From Ligula intestinalis (Eukaryota > Platyhelminthes > Cestoda > Diphyllobothriidea > Diphyllobothriidae): a stretch of 64,000 nt of DNA. This document shows positions 32,630 through 42,964 of this stretch, one piece after another. The notes under the pieces are model-generated. The model searched no databases. It worked only from the letters and a program-made list of their open reading frames with translations, and had not been told where the DNA came from. Location: contig JAYGXS010000004.1 in NCBI GenBank assembly GCA_036362985.1, positions 68,947,062 to 69,011,061 on the forward strand, in the 5' to 3' direction. Positions within the stretch are counted from its first letter, which is position 1; each line of letters opens with the position of its first letter. The position numbers and the translations under genes are program-made.

Positions 32630-33660
32630 TCCGTAATATTTATTCTCATTTGCGCAGTCAAGTACAACAATAACGCGGAGCAGTAATCAACCGGCTAAGA
32701 AGGCTCCCAGTAGCCTACTACTAAGGAGAAGGAAGTGCTCTGAATTGGTGCTATTGTCCGACCTAAAAGTGAGGAAAGTTTTGCCCCAACTCTGTTAAGG
32801 TAAAATAGGGTCCGCAGATACAACTGACTTGTAATGGTTTCCAGGTAATGCAGGTAATGGGAAGAGAATTCTTCAACAGTACTACAGGCAGCCTTGCGCA
32901 GTATTCCAAGAAGAGCAAATATTCTCCTGCTCTAACCTAAACCTTCCGTCTAACCACACTCTTGACCCAAGTCATGACTCTTTGCCCAGCATTGTCCGGC
33001 TTTCCTTGCGTCGTGGAGACCTACATTGCGCTGCAAAACACTCACAATTTGGTCTTGGATTAGGGTGTTAAGCATGAAATTCACTGCTCATGGATAGCTT
33101 GCCGTCATAGCCATATCCTGAGAATTTTTAGAATATCAACCATCTAACACCCTAAACAGACTTATAATTGATTAATCGTGTCCGCTTTAGGCTTTACGGG
33201 CAAGAACCTTTTGCCTTAGCGTCTCTCGGGCTAGGAACGTCCTGTGCATGTAACCCTGGCCTTAATATAAGGTTTGCCGAAATTTGCATGCTCAGATCAC
33301 GTCACGATCACCGATTGTCCAAGTAGAGGGCTCGACAACACACGTGCTTCTAATATCAGAAGTCAGGGAAGACAGATAAGTGTCAACTGTGTGATCGACT
33401 GCTCTATAATCAGTTGCCGTTGCCTGACTCTTCAGGCAAATTTGGTCAGTTTGTGTCCGTTCTTGTGAATCTTATTCGGGCAGGCACCTTTGTCACCTGC
33501 AGCCAATCAGTTAATGGCGAACGTGGATTGGCCAATGCCCAGGCGCTGTTGGTTCCGATAGCAAATTGACCAACAGCATGAGGCAGACAAGAAGACGTGG
33601 TAGCGGCAAGCTTGGTTACCGACTGTCACCAGCTCGAGGGATTTCTCCTCTACTGGAGCT
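32630..33660. other. No gene seen; small inverted repeat
   Basis: TTAGGGTGTTA (33060-33070) and TAACACCCTAA (33145-33155) form an 11-bp perfect inverted repeat about 75 bp apart, possibly the ends of a tiny element. No coding support. Confidence 0.4.
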
Positions 33661-33667
33661 TACACTT

Positions 33668-34035
33668 AGCTGCAGTCTTGTGGTGACTAGCTGAACACAA
33701 AATGCACTTGTGAACGCCTGTCGTGACTAGCTCAAGTCGACGTGCACTTTCAGAAGGCTTGCTGTTTTCCGGTCTCTGTAACAGCCAATCACAGGCCGAC
33801 CCACACAGGACCTCATGTGACTACTGCCGAGCATACTTCACTTCAGATGTCGTCCGCTGGCTTGTGGTTTTGCGGTCATCTGGTAGTCAACTTCTTACTG
33901 CCTATTATCCTATTCATTCTGTACAAAATATACTCTTCCTGCTACTCTGGCCTTCCCAAGACGACTCACCTCTCATAAGGAACTGAGCCTAGAAGCTTGC
34001 AGCTGTTATGGTAAAACATTATTAGCCTTAACACA
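33668..34035 (+). repeat. Dispersed repeat family A, copy 4
   Basis: Contains GTGACTAGCTGAACACAAA, CCAATCACAGGCC, GACCTCATGTGAC, CTACTCTGGCCTTCCCAAG and ATAAGGAACTGAGCCT, shared with copies at 1195-1545 (minus), 39745-40150 and 40215-40470. Confidence 0.65.
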
Positions 34036-34039
34036 CCTC

Positions 34040-34845
34040 GATGATCAGTCGTGGGGGATACTGTTCCGCTCCACGACGAAGATGGGAAACCGAAGGTCCT
34101 TAGAGGAGGTGTTAGCAATCGATCGAAATGTTCATTGCATTAAGCGTTCGCATTTATGTATGCATTCATGCATTGACCTAGTGTATTTCCTTAAAAGTAT
34201 TAAAAGACAGACAATTAGCATGGCTTGCATGGCTAGCATGGCGTACTGTAAGCTAAGCCTGGAACCGGTCGCTAGTCCGACGCAGACTTCTCTGTGTTTG
34301 CGCACACTCGCTTCAATGGGTCACGTGTAATGCTAACCCCCAGCAGCCCACATGCGACGCGGCTGCCACACATGACCAACTCAATTACCGCCCAGCTCCT
34401 GTACTTTTGTACATGAACGCCCATGCGTCGACACTGATACCGATCAGGTCAGAACCGATTTTGCGTAAATGCGCACATATTCATCCCGCTTCGAGGTTTA
34501 CTGAGTTCCTAAGCTACACTAGTGCGACAGTGGGGCATGTAAAATTCAGCTCAGGCTTATGTGCATCACGTCGTGCCCGTGATCAGAACGCATGGCAATT
34601 GGAAAATGCACAGGTTTATGTGTAATGGGACAATCGCCACAGCCACAGCACATCGACAATCACATATTTTGGTCAATCAGAATACTAGCGCGACTCTCGT
34701 GCGTACAGTATAGCTTACAACGATACAGAAGACAAAAGCGCGATCACTGCGACAGCACTTGTATTAATCTGAGCTCTCGGCTTCACACAAGAGGCTATCA
34801 TCAAAGGAAATGAGAGAACAGCAAACAATGGCCTGTTATTATAGT
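34040..34845. other. No gene seen
   Basis: No recognised exon or transposon protein. A short tandem GGCTTGCAT/GGCTAGCAT run lies at about 34219-34240. Confidence 0.4.
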
Positions 34846-34849
34846 CCAA

Positions 34850-36125
34850 CTACGAGGAAATAGGAGATGGCGGAGGGGTAGCATTCGTGATTGGTTGAGT
34901 TTGCGTCCATGGCGTCCACCCTATCGTCTCGTTGTGCATCCTTGGCGTTATGGCGTGCGGTCTGGGCACCGTGGCGTGTGTTCTTAGCGTGACAGCGTGC
35001 GTGTATGGACACGAACTGGGCCATGCTTCTGGGTCGCGCAAACGGAGAACAAAATAATAGGGCGGTTTATCCACATGCCTGTTGATGGAGTTATAGTCTC
35101 AAACCCAGGCCTCCAGTAGTTCTCGCCCCGTCTTATTACTGGCTCTTGCAATTATCCCCGTGCCCATGAAATCGAATTCGTGGCCTTCTTCCAAAGCGTG
35201 GATAACAATCTGGGACAGTGGGCCGCCTTTCCGCACTTCCCCTTTGTGCTCCGTTATTCGTGAGTGAAGTCGTCGCCCGGTCTGTCCTGTATAATGACAA
35301 GCACAGTCACGAAATGGCTTTTCATAAACGACGCCCGATTGCTCGCCTACTTTCAGTCGTTCCGTTATTTATATGACCCGCGAACGTATGGTAGCTGTCG
35401 GACGATAAGCGATACCCATACCGAGCCCAGCCAGGATACGTTCCGTTGCCTCTGACACGTTTTTATGTACGGGAGAGGGTGCCCAAGTATCGGTAGCTCT
35501 CTTTCATTTTTTTCCCGTGACCGCATATGGAAATAGTGACTGGCGAAGCTGTTCGGGTATCCATTTCTTGCCAGGTGATTCCGAAGATGCCATAGTTCTC
35601 GTACTCGTCCCTCAGGTTAACTGCAGTGTGTGCTTACCTTCTGAAAGCGTGAACTAGCACAGCCACGTTTATCTTGCATTGGGTGGCTGCTATGGAAGCT
35701 GAGCGTCTGGGTTGTGTAAGTCACCTTTCCATTGACTATGATACTGAGTTCACCATTGAGTTTGCGCATGACAAGGACGTCCAAGGAAGGGAGTTCTCCG
35801 TCATTCTCTTCTTCTCTTGTGAATTGGATATCGGGACAGATGCCGTTGATAAGGTTTGGGCAGTCTGTTAGACTGCTCCTTTCGAATATATTAGAAGATG
35901 TCGTCTAACTATTTGCAGCAGAATGGCGGTACGGATTGATTGAAGTCGGCGTTTACCAGCTCCTATAAGACCAGTTCTGCGATGACGCTGAACATTGGAG
36001 AAGCCATTAGGTTCCCTTTGATCTGTTTGTATGTTCTACCATTGAAAGTGAAAAGGGTTTATTTGGCAGAAGACAAACACTTGCATTAGTTGGCCAATTT
36101 TTAGAGGACTTGAGCGTTGACTCAA
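34850..36125 (-). mobile_element. Penelope-like element, RT plus GIY-YIG (decayed, second type)
   Basis: Minus-strand motifs in order: FTFNGRTYKQIKGNLMASP and VIAELVL (RT), LDDIF (catalytic YxDD region), FTREEENDGELPSLDVLV, TQTLSFHSSHP, and NHLARNGYPNSF. Then SEATERILAGLGMGIAYRPT, VVYEKPFRDCACHYTGQTG, the endonuclease helix RRLHSRITEHKGEVRKGG, and ARASNKTGRELLEAW near 35110. Several stops and frame changes interrupt it. It is closest to the fragment at 55400-55800 and differs clearly from the copies at 3690 and 30400. The exact 3' end is not marked; similarity to the other copy runs to at least about 35030. Confidence 0.85.
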
Positions 36126-36129
36126 CTTA

Positions 36130-37050
36130 GTACGAATGCCACCCCTTGGCCCACCTCCCAATTCCTCGTAGCTGCTTGCTGTTCGCTCATTTTCTCTGAT
36201 GATGGCCTCTTGTACGACGCCGAAAGCTGGGGCAAATACAACTACTGTCCTAGTGATTGTGCCGTTGTCTTCTTAACAACAAGAACCTGGGCGACACGCA
36301 TATTTGCTTCTGCTTGTCGCATACCCTTATTTGACACATGAATTGGGCGTATGCAGAAAATATCCATTTACGCAGGTATGTACGCGCGCTTTCGGCTTTG
36401 GCAAATGCACGTCCATTAGGCAGGTCGTCAGTGCTGGTCGGACTAACTACCTCGGCTTTTAAATATGTGGATAGAAAGGAATGCGGTTTTTAACCAGCAA
36501 GCATTTGCACTTAGGCAGATTTCAGCGCGTTGCAGCATTCCTTTTACTGTCGCAAGCGACCATTTTCACCGCTAATCCCTAGGGAGTGAACGCGGCACGC
36601 GTGAGTGGGGTTAAGGCAAATGTATTGGGAGTTAGTTTCTGTCTCAACGCCAGAAGTCTCTCCTTATAACAAGTCTGGCAAAAATGATCAAACTCAAACA
36701 ATTTTACTACTCAAAAAGCTGTTCAGTGGCGCCGCGTACGATAGCCATCCGTAGATGTACAAAAGTAGGGATGTGACAAGTTTAGGCTGTGCAATGTGTA
36801 ACCAATCGGTTGTCGCTAATCAAATGAGGCAGGCGCATCGATTAGCTACAAGCGTTAATGCGGTGAGTTGACATCAAGCGTGCAAAAGAGCAATAGCGCA
36901 CAGCGAGGGAATCTCAGCGCACGAAAGGCAGCATGAGCCAGCGCAGTTGCTCTGGGCGACGGATTCCTACAAATGTTCACATGCCAGATGTGTGTATAGG
37001 TCGAGAAGGATATGAAACCGTATCGATCATTGGAATCTTAGTTTTATCCG
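36130..37050. repeat. Intergenic, with dispersed repeat family F copy 1
   Basis: 36815-36960 shares AATCAAATGA(A/G)GC, ATCGATT and runs of AGCG/GCGC repeats with 49457-49560. The rest holds nothing I recognise. Confidence 0.4.
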
Positions 37051-37053
37051 TGT

Positions 37054-37170
37054 GAGCTTTCGAACTCTTGCGGGCGTCCATCGGCAGAGATAAAATCGTC
37101 ACCGAAAACCCAGCAACATTTATACGGAACAGGGTCTAATCAACCGTCATAGGGGGGGTGGGGGTTGAGA
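37054..37170 (-). mobile_element. Solo PLE 3' tail with hammerhead-like motif
   Basis: Same block as the end of the PLE at 28961-29060: hammerhead-like motif, then GAGATAA, a CAGCAACA-like block and (C/T)AATCAAC. No PLE coding sequence adjoins, so it is a solo tail. Minus strand: CUGCCGA (37087-37081; one core change), U, stem GGAC/GUUC, GAAAGCUC (37061-37054). AGCU is self-complementary. Confidence 0.55.
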
Positions 37171-37189
37171 GGGGGGAAAGGAACACCTT

Positions 37190-37385
37190 TTTATTACTGG
37201 CAAACGTTAGGACTCTGAGATACGCGTATTGTGGGTCATTACCTTCATCGGTCAGAGTTACCCGACTCGAGTATAGCAATAGAAACTGCCGCTACACTCG
37301 AGGTTTGAACCTGAGACCAGTGAGCTTGAGACGACCGTCCTATCCACTGAGACACCGGGTCAACGTCTTGCCAGTTTTTTTTCGA
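37190..37385 (-). mobile_element. tRNA-headed SINE family D, minus copy
   Basis: The reverse complement has an A-box-like GTGTCTCAGTGGATAGG (37357-37341), a B box in CAGGTTCAAACCTC (about 37313-37300), a body with CTCGAGT(C/G) blocks and a tail TTGCCAGTAATAAAAA. A plus copy at 37485-37656 makes an inverted pair. Confidence 0.75.
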
Positions 37386-37443
37386 TCGGGATGTAAATAA
37401 TTACATTGGTGTATTCCGATCTCGCCCAGGATTCTCCAATCCT

Positions 37444-37740
37444 GGCTTGTTTCGTCTGGTGAATTTGTGGACACTTCCATATTTTTACTAAGTGGATAGG
37501 ACGGTCCTCTCTAGCTTACTGGTCCCAGGTTCAAAACTCGAGTGAAGCGGCAGTTTCTGCGGCTATACTCGAGTCAGGTAACACTGACCAATGAAGGGTA
37601 ATGACCCAGAAATACGCGTATCTCAGACTTCTAATGTTTGCCAGTAATAAAAATTGATTACTTAAAGTTGGCGAGTAACATAATTGTTTCGTTGAGTAAA
37701 AAAGTGGAAGTGTCCACAAATTCGTCAGACGAAACAAGCC
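37444..37740. repeat. 35-bp inverted repeats bracketing SINE D
   Basis: 37444-37478 and 37706-37740 are reverse complements with 33 of 35 matches (GGCTTGTTTCGTCTG at one end, CAGACGAAACAAGCC at the other). They enclose the plus SINE D copy. Either a small TIR element acquired the SINE or the SINE was trapped in a foldback. Confidence 0.8.
37485..37656 (+). mobile_element. tRNA-headed SINE family D, plus copy
   Basis: Starts mid-head (AAGTGGATAGGACGGTC), has the B box CAGGTTCAAAACTC (37526-37539), the body ACTCGAGTCAGGTAAC and CAATGAAGGGTAATGACCC, and the tail TTTGCCAGTAATAAAAA. The first part of the head is missing, replaced by a 35-bp inverted repeat described next. Confidence 0.75.
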
Positions 37741-37744
37741 ATTG

Positions 37745-38840
37745 GGCTTTTTGTGTGCTGATTTCACAGGTAAGCTAGAGATTTATCAGTTATGTTAAAA
37801 ACGCTAAGCATATTTTTTTCATTCTTGTTGCCAAATTGATCTGCTTAATGCAAAAGGGGCTTTCAAAATTGTATGTGGGTAAGCGAGATAGTAAGTAGAG
37901 TTAAATTAGCACCCGCAATCAACGGGGATATGTGTGCAAAATGTCAAAAAAGTGATACATTTTGGTGCAATTTTTTAAAAAGTCCTTTCATTTCCCTGTA
38001 GACGTAATCGTATAGACGTACGACAGTGTACAATACTAGTGTGTCCACTTATTCTTCGATGAGTAGTGAGCAGTGTTGAAGGGAATCAATTAAACGACCG
38101 GCTGCTGAAGGTGGTCAGAGAAGTGAAAGTTTTCTGCCATCGAGGAGCATCGGCCTCACTGACAAACGGACTAGGCAGAGAAACGTTTAAAAAATAAAAA
38201 GGATCCTTGAAAGAGGCGAATAATTTATGTTTGTCTATATATTTATTTGTTAAGTAGATAAGCATTGCCCAGTTGGTAGCAGGCTGTTTGATTAATTATT
38301 AAATACCACAACGCGGTTGTTCTTCCTGGTCGTAGAGGATATTCCACACTCCCTAATATTTGTTGGTTTTATCATATTGTGCAAGCCGCTATGCGAGGGA
38401 CAATCATGTTTCGTAACCAGATCAGCGGGCCTCACACTACCATCGATTAAATTTGTCGTACCTTTATTGGGCTGCTCCGTGTGCTTTTTGCCGCGTCACA
38501 AGACCTCATTCGTTATCGTACCTGCAGGGTTTACCAGCATTTCCTAAATTTCGGAGGGCTCCTGTTTTTAAGACTTATCAAGCGGTACTTTGAACAGAAG
38601 TAGGAGTTGCCTGATTCCGCGCACTGACAGCATGGATACTAGCTAAGGGTTCAGACATTAACTTCAGTTGGGCTTAAAAAGAGAAAGCTAGGCAAATGCC
38701 TTTGAGGTCCCTATTAATGACACAGTGACCAATAAATGCATATTCATAGCAGACGCATTTATCGGGAAAAGTAACTCGACTTATTGGCAGCGGTGCCAAA
38801 TTGCACCAGCCAGTATGTGGGAAAAAAGCAAAAAATAGCA
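37745..38840. other. No gene seen
   Basis: AT-rich, no recognised exon. The frame at 38317-38547 (+) is hydrophobic and unrecognised. Confidence 0.4.
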
Positions 38841-39070
38841 GACAGTGAAAAAACCCCGGGGCATTTTTCGAAAACCATGGCCTTTTGAATGCGATTTGAG
38901 TTATTTTAAGGAAAAAAAATAGTCGCTCATAGGAGGACAGTCATGTTGATGAGATTGCGTGAGACAAAACGCCAAAAGCCATCCCTGGGCTTTGTTGGTA
39001 TACTATGAGAAGCGACAAGGAGGGGACCGTAGAGGTTACGAGATTATCATCACCGAAGGTGTGGAGATGC
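38840..39070 (+). repeat. Dispersed repeat family G, copy 3 (diverged)
   Basis: Shares AGCAGACAGTGAAAAAAC, the GGGCATTTTT block, AATAGTCGCTC and ATCATCACCG with the longer copy at 44665-45128. Non-coding. Confidence 0.5.
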
Positions 39071-39074
39071 GACC

Positions 39075-39740
39075 AGGATCTGCCCTTACTTAAAATTCGG
39101 ACGTGCGTTTTGCTGACTGTTTTGATACCTTTCTTAGTACATTACGTTCCAAAAAGATGAAAAAATTAAAAATTAAAAGCCGAAATATTTAGCAGAAAGC
39201 ATAGCATAATGCGGGGACCCCCTAATGAGCCGAATCGGTGAAACTAATGAAGCCGCTTTTAGCTAGGGCCTGCGTTGTCGACATGTGTCATGGGGCGGTT
39301 GCCATCTACTGTCAGCTTATGCCTTTTATAGGATTATCCCACTCAATTAGGTAGTCTTCGACCCAGCTATTCATACCGAACTCCAGCTAGAGCCCGAAAT
39401 TTTTATCCCCCAAAAGGTTTACTTCGAGTTAGCAAACTAATTTATGAGGAGAGTAAACAGCTAAAAGTATTACTGTATGGCCACCTGTTTAAAAGGTTTG
39501 GCATTTGATTATTTTCTTATTGCCGACTAGTTTTACGACTTATTTTGTGTAGAGCACCATCAACTTGCTCTTCTTGCCAATGTTGAGTGCTATAGGCTAT
39601 TAGTCTCACTGATTTATCCACGTATGTGCTGTTGCGTCTCCCACTGATTGCGTTGAAACGGCGCAATACGTCATTCTCGTACACTCAGTAGCGCTTAGAG
39701 AGTGTGCAGTAGTCGCTGCTGTTCGATGCTCTCGTAATTC
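39075..39740. other. No gene seen
   Basis: Nothing recognised on either strand. Confidence 0.4.
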
Positions 39741-39744
39741 TTGA

Positions 39745-40150
39745 CGTCCCAGACATGGTCACACAGAGCAGGACCTTGCGCGAACGCACTTCTCAGCGTG
39801 CCTCCAACCAGACACAAACTGGCGCGCGGGACACTGATCCCCTACGTCCGTGTTTACCCTTGCGCCTTCCAACCAATCACCAAACAGAGAAAGATAGTTT
39901 TCGGTGGCCGCGCGAGATTACTGCCGCTAGAACACACTTGGGATTCCATCACCGAGGAATGGACACGACGGCGCCACGCTATGTCACGATTGAATGCCAT
40001 GCCAGACTGAGTGGCAACTTTCTCCCTAACTCTTCTGTAAACAATAGATTGTTCCTACTACTCTGGCCTTTCCAAGCCTTCTCCCATCTCCTACAGAACC
40101 GGGCCTGGAAGATCGCAGCCGTTAGGGTTAAACCTGAATAGCTTTAACAC
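39745..40150 (+). repeat. Dispersed repeat family A, copy 5
   Basis: The best plus-strand copy: CCAATCACCAAACAGAG, a GC-rich centre, CTCTTCTGTAAACAATAG, CTACTACTCTGGCCTTTCC, GAACCGGGCCTGGAAGATCG and CAGCCGTTAGGGTTAAA. Frames of 89 and 128 codons inside it overlap each other and reflect the base composition. Confidence 0.65.
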
Positions 40151-40214
40151 TACGCCATAAGTGTCTAGCGACTCACTCCGCGCAGACAAGCATTTGCCAA
40201 GGCTCACCACCGCC

Positions 40215-40470
40215 AACGATTACACATGCCCGGCTGCCTACACCCAGCCAATCAACTTTCAAGGCCAACTCACAATGACCTCAAGGCGGTTATTGGACTC
40301 AGGTCGGAACTTTGGAGCCTTCCTAGGGAATGGGCGGACGCTCCCACGGTCCACTTCATTCCTTCTGTACAGAATAAAATGCTCCAACCACTCTTGTCTC
40401 TCATATACATATCTCTCCTCCTAAGGAACTGGGCCTGAAAATCGTAGTTTCTAGGATTTACATTAATGGC
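40215..40470 (+). repeat. Dispersed repeat family A, copy 6
   Basis: Lies head-to-tail after copy 5: CCAATCAACTTTC, ATGACCTCAAGG, TTCTGTACAGAATAAA, AAGGAACTGGGCCTGAAAAT. 40475-40960 after it is AT-rich with nothing recognised. Confidence 0.55.
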
Positions 40471-40963
40471 AAGATTGATTTAAGAGGCCTTAAAAATCCC
40501 GGCCACTTATAATGAAATACTACTTTTCAATGTTCGGGAGCCTGAATTTAAAATGTTTTCTTTAAATTCCTACGGAAGGAAGACAAATTTACACTTTCGT
40601 TAAATTTCGCCTACATAAAGGTCGAACTTCCCTCGATTAGCCTTCGTTTTCTGTGCAAAAGAAGTTTCTGCTGATTGAATTTTATTTTATTTAGCATATA
40701 AAAACAAACCTTATCTTATTAAATTTAATATTCTGTGATCACTTCCGCAATAATTACCTATTAATTTACACCCACTAGACAAGAATTAAATGTTCACCAC
40801 ATTATACGTTAAGAAGCTTGGTGGGAGGATTGATATCTAGATGGGCCACACATATCAATTTTGCCAAATTAATTAACCCCCGCGATAAGTGCGGCCTGCT
40901 CGCTTGCGGAGCAAACTGTGAGAAAAAGATGACTCCGTCGCAGGGGTAACATTTTTATTCGCC

Positions 40964-41090
40964 CCTGACGTTTCGAGAGCCGTCGTGGATTCATCAGCAG
41001 AAGCATAAGCAGCAAGCAATAGCAAATATTTTCTGCTTATGTCTCTGATGACGAATCCGCGACGCACCTCGAAACGGCAGGGGCAAATGA
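40964..41090 (+). mobile_element. Foldback element FB5
   Basis: The arms GCCCCTGACGTTTCGAG and CTCGAAACGGCAGGGGC, then GGATTCATCAGCAGAAGCAT against the right-hand CTGATGACGAATCC, form an imperfect palindrome with a 20-30-bp AT-rich centre. Both arms carry CTGATGA and GAAACG(T/G)C boxes. Confidence 0.7.
40967..41078. ncRNA. Hammerhead-like boxes in both FB5 arms
   Basis: Left arm, minus strand: CUGAUGA (40997-40991) and GAAACGUC (40974-40967). Right arm, plus strand: CUGAUGA (41045-41051) and GAAACGGC (41071-41078). I cannot draw a good stem II in either arm, so this is the weakest structural match, although both boxes are intact on the left. Confidence 0.3.
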
Positions 41091-41439
41091 TCGAGTTGTC
41101 TTCTTCTCAATTACTTCCTGGGACTCGCATGTTCGCTTGTATTGGAGCGTACTGTATTTCAGAACAGCATTTGGCGAGTTTAAACTTTCGGTAAATTTTC
41201 ATCAGGCCATACATTTACACGGGAGGTTTGAATTCAAAAAATCGATCGATCGTCTTTCCTTACAAGCAGAAGCCAATCAGAGCGTGGATTAGCGCTAAGT
41301 GACTGTGGGCCCCGCCAGATGTGGCGTTTGCACAAAATTCTTTTGCGCGCACAAAACTGGCTTCCTCAAGCAGACCGCGGTTGATTCTGCTGTTGCTAGC
41401 AAACTTTGACCCAGGGACTTTGGGTAGTTTCGTAGGACC

Positions 41440-41660
41440 TCGTAAATTACCTTCAAGGCTTCACTGGGTTCCACACAATGTCCGGAGTCAACCATGTGGG
41501 CAATTATCGACCCAAGTGTGATTAAATTAATGGTGCGTGGCGGGGCGTTTGTAGCTTAGCGGTTAGAACGTTGGCCGCCGGCAAAGGCCTTCTCTCATAC
41601 GCGGATTCAAATTCCGCCGAACGACTCGAGTTTTTTCACAGTTGGATCAACTCAAATGAC
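41440..41660 (+). mobile_element. tRNA-headed SINE family B, copy at 41.5 kb
   Basis: Body remnant with GACCCAAGTGTGATTAAA, then a tRNA-like part (about 41544-41627) with A box TAGCTTAGCGG, GCCGGCAAAGGCC and the B box in GGATTCAAATTCC (41603-41615). The tail GAGTTTTTTCACAGTTGGA follows. The homology ends soon after 41660. Confidence 0.7.
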
Positions 41661-41664
41661 AGAG

Positions 41665-42530
41665 CTGTTGGTGCTTTTGATTTCAGCTTTGGCTAGCCAT
41701 GCCGGGAGGTGTTCCCGTATTCATTTGGATAAGCGTCGACTCGTGCGACCGATAGAATTTCCTCCACGGTAGCTATTAAATGAGTAGATACATATAGAAG
41801 TGGTCTGAGCTGGCAGTATATCCTTACCTTCGCCGTACAGGACAGGGTTGTTTGAGAATAACACCCGAACAATCGCTGCTGGGAAAGTTTATGCTATGGC
41901 TTGGATGAGGCGTCTGCTTAGGAGTTCGCTTGCTACACCGTGTTCGTGAAAAGTACCTCAATGTCCACATGCATCGCATTTGAATAGCCTGTGAAAACGA
42001 CTGTAGGTTAGTCACGTTTGATGCAATGCTGAATTAACTGCGCACCGGGAACAAGGACCGTCATTTCAACCGAATGACCGGGCGCTGCTCGCCTGTTGGC
42101 AGACGACGCCACGCCGTCATGCCGGACGTTTCACACGTGGTCAAGGAGGGCATCCCACGGACGTTGGATGAGTCATGGACGCGCTGTGCTACCGAGCCTA
42201 GCCAGAGGTTCTTCGGCTTTGTGTTTTAAGCACTCTCCTGCCACATGACGTCCTGAGACTGTAAATAAAGTGGCAAAGCCATTTTTCGCCTTGCAAAGGT
42301 GAAAATTGCTGTAGTGGTTGAGCATACGGTGCCAACATGAGAGCCGAAAGAGCAACCCGGGCAGAGCATGCACACTGTCAAACGGAGAAAAACTAAATTT
42401 TATTTTGTTACTTTGTTTTATACGTTTTCCTGAACTAATTGATGAACTTTCATGTGAGCACTAACAGAACCCATCCATCCCACTCTGTCTTGGGTCTCTA
42501 CAGAGGCACTGAAAGCCGTAACATGTGGTT
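41665..42530. other. No gene seen
   Basis: No recognised exon, RNA or transposon protein. Confidence 0.4.
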
Positions 42531-42716
42531 GTTTAGGCAGATAGTTATACCGACAAGGACCGGGGAGACTGCTAGGGCCATTTCTGGGTTATTAACCGTC
42601 TTCAGCCAGTTGACCCGGACCCAAGTGCTGTCCCACCCGAGCCTCAAACCTGCGACCTTTTTGATCGGCTTCGCACGCCCAAACCATTGAGCCACGAGCT
42701 GGTTGTCTCGCCAGTT
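42531..42716 (-). mobile_element. tRNA-headed SINE family C, minus copy
   Basis: The reverse complement has an A-box region CTCGTGGCTCAATGGTTTGG, a B box in GCAGGTTTGAGGCTC, the body GGGTGGGACAGCACTTGGGT and CAACTGGCTGAAGACGG, and a tail with GAAATGGCC, GTCTCCCCGGTCCTTG and ATCTGCCTAAAC. Nearly full length. Confidence 0.8.
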
Positions 42717-42786
42717 TAGATTTCGTTAGTGGTCGGGTGAACTTATATCAATGCGTGTAAGTATCCCTCGGCTGAAACAAGCAAGA

Positions 42787-42960
42787 CAGTGACCTGGTCG
42801 CTCAACGGTTAGAGCGTTTGACTCTGATCAAAGGGGTAGCGAGTTCGAGACTCAGGTGGGACGCCACTTGTGTCCGGGTATGACTGGCTGACGACGGCAA
42901 GCGAACCGGAAATGGCCATTCCAGTCTCCCTGGTCCTTGCCAGTAATAATATCTGCCTAA
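42787..42960 (+). mobile_element. tRNA-headed SINE family C, plus copy
   Basis: A box TCGCTCAACGGTTAGAGC, B box GCGAGTTCGAGACTC, body GGTGGGACGCCACTTGTGTC, ACTGGCTGACGACGGCAAG, CCATTCCAGTCTCCC and TGGTCCTTGCCAG. It aligns along its length with the minus copy 70 bp away, forming an inverted pair. Confidence 0.8.
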
Positions 42961-42964
42961 TTAC

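Noticed and set aside
39755..40141. Open frame of 128 codons (+)
   Set aside because: Lies wholly inside dispersed repeat A, with another long frame overlapping it; no conserved protein between A copies.
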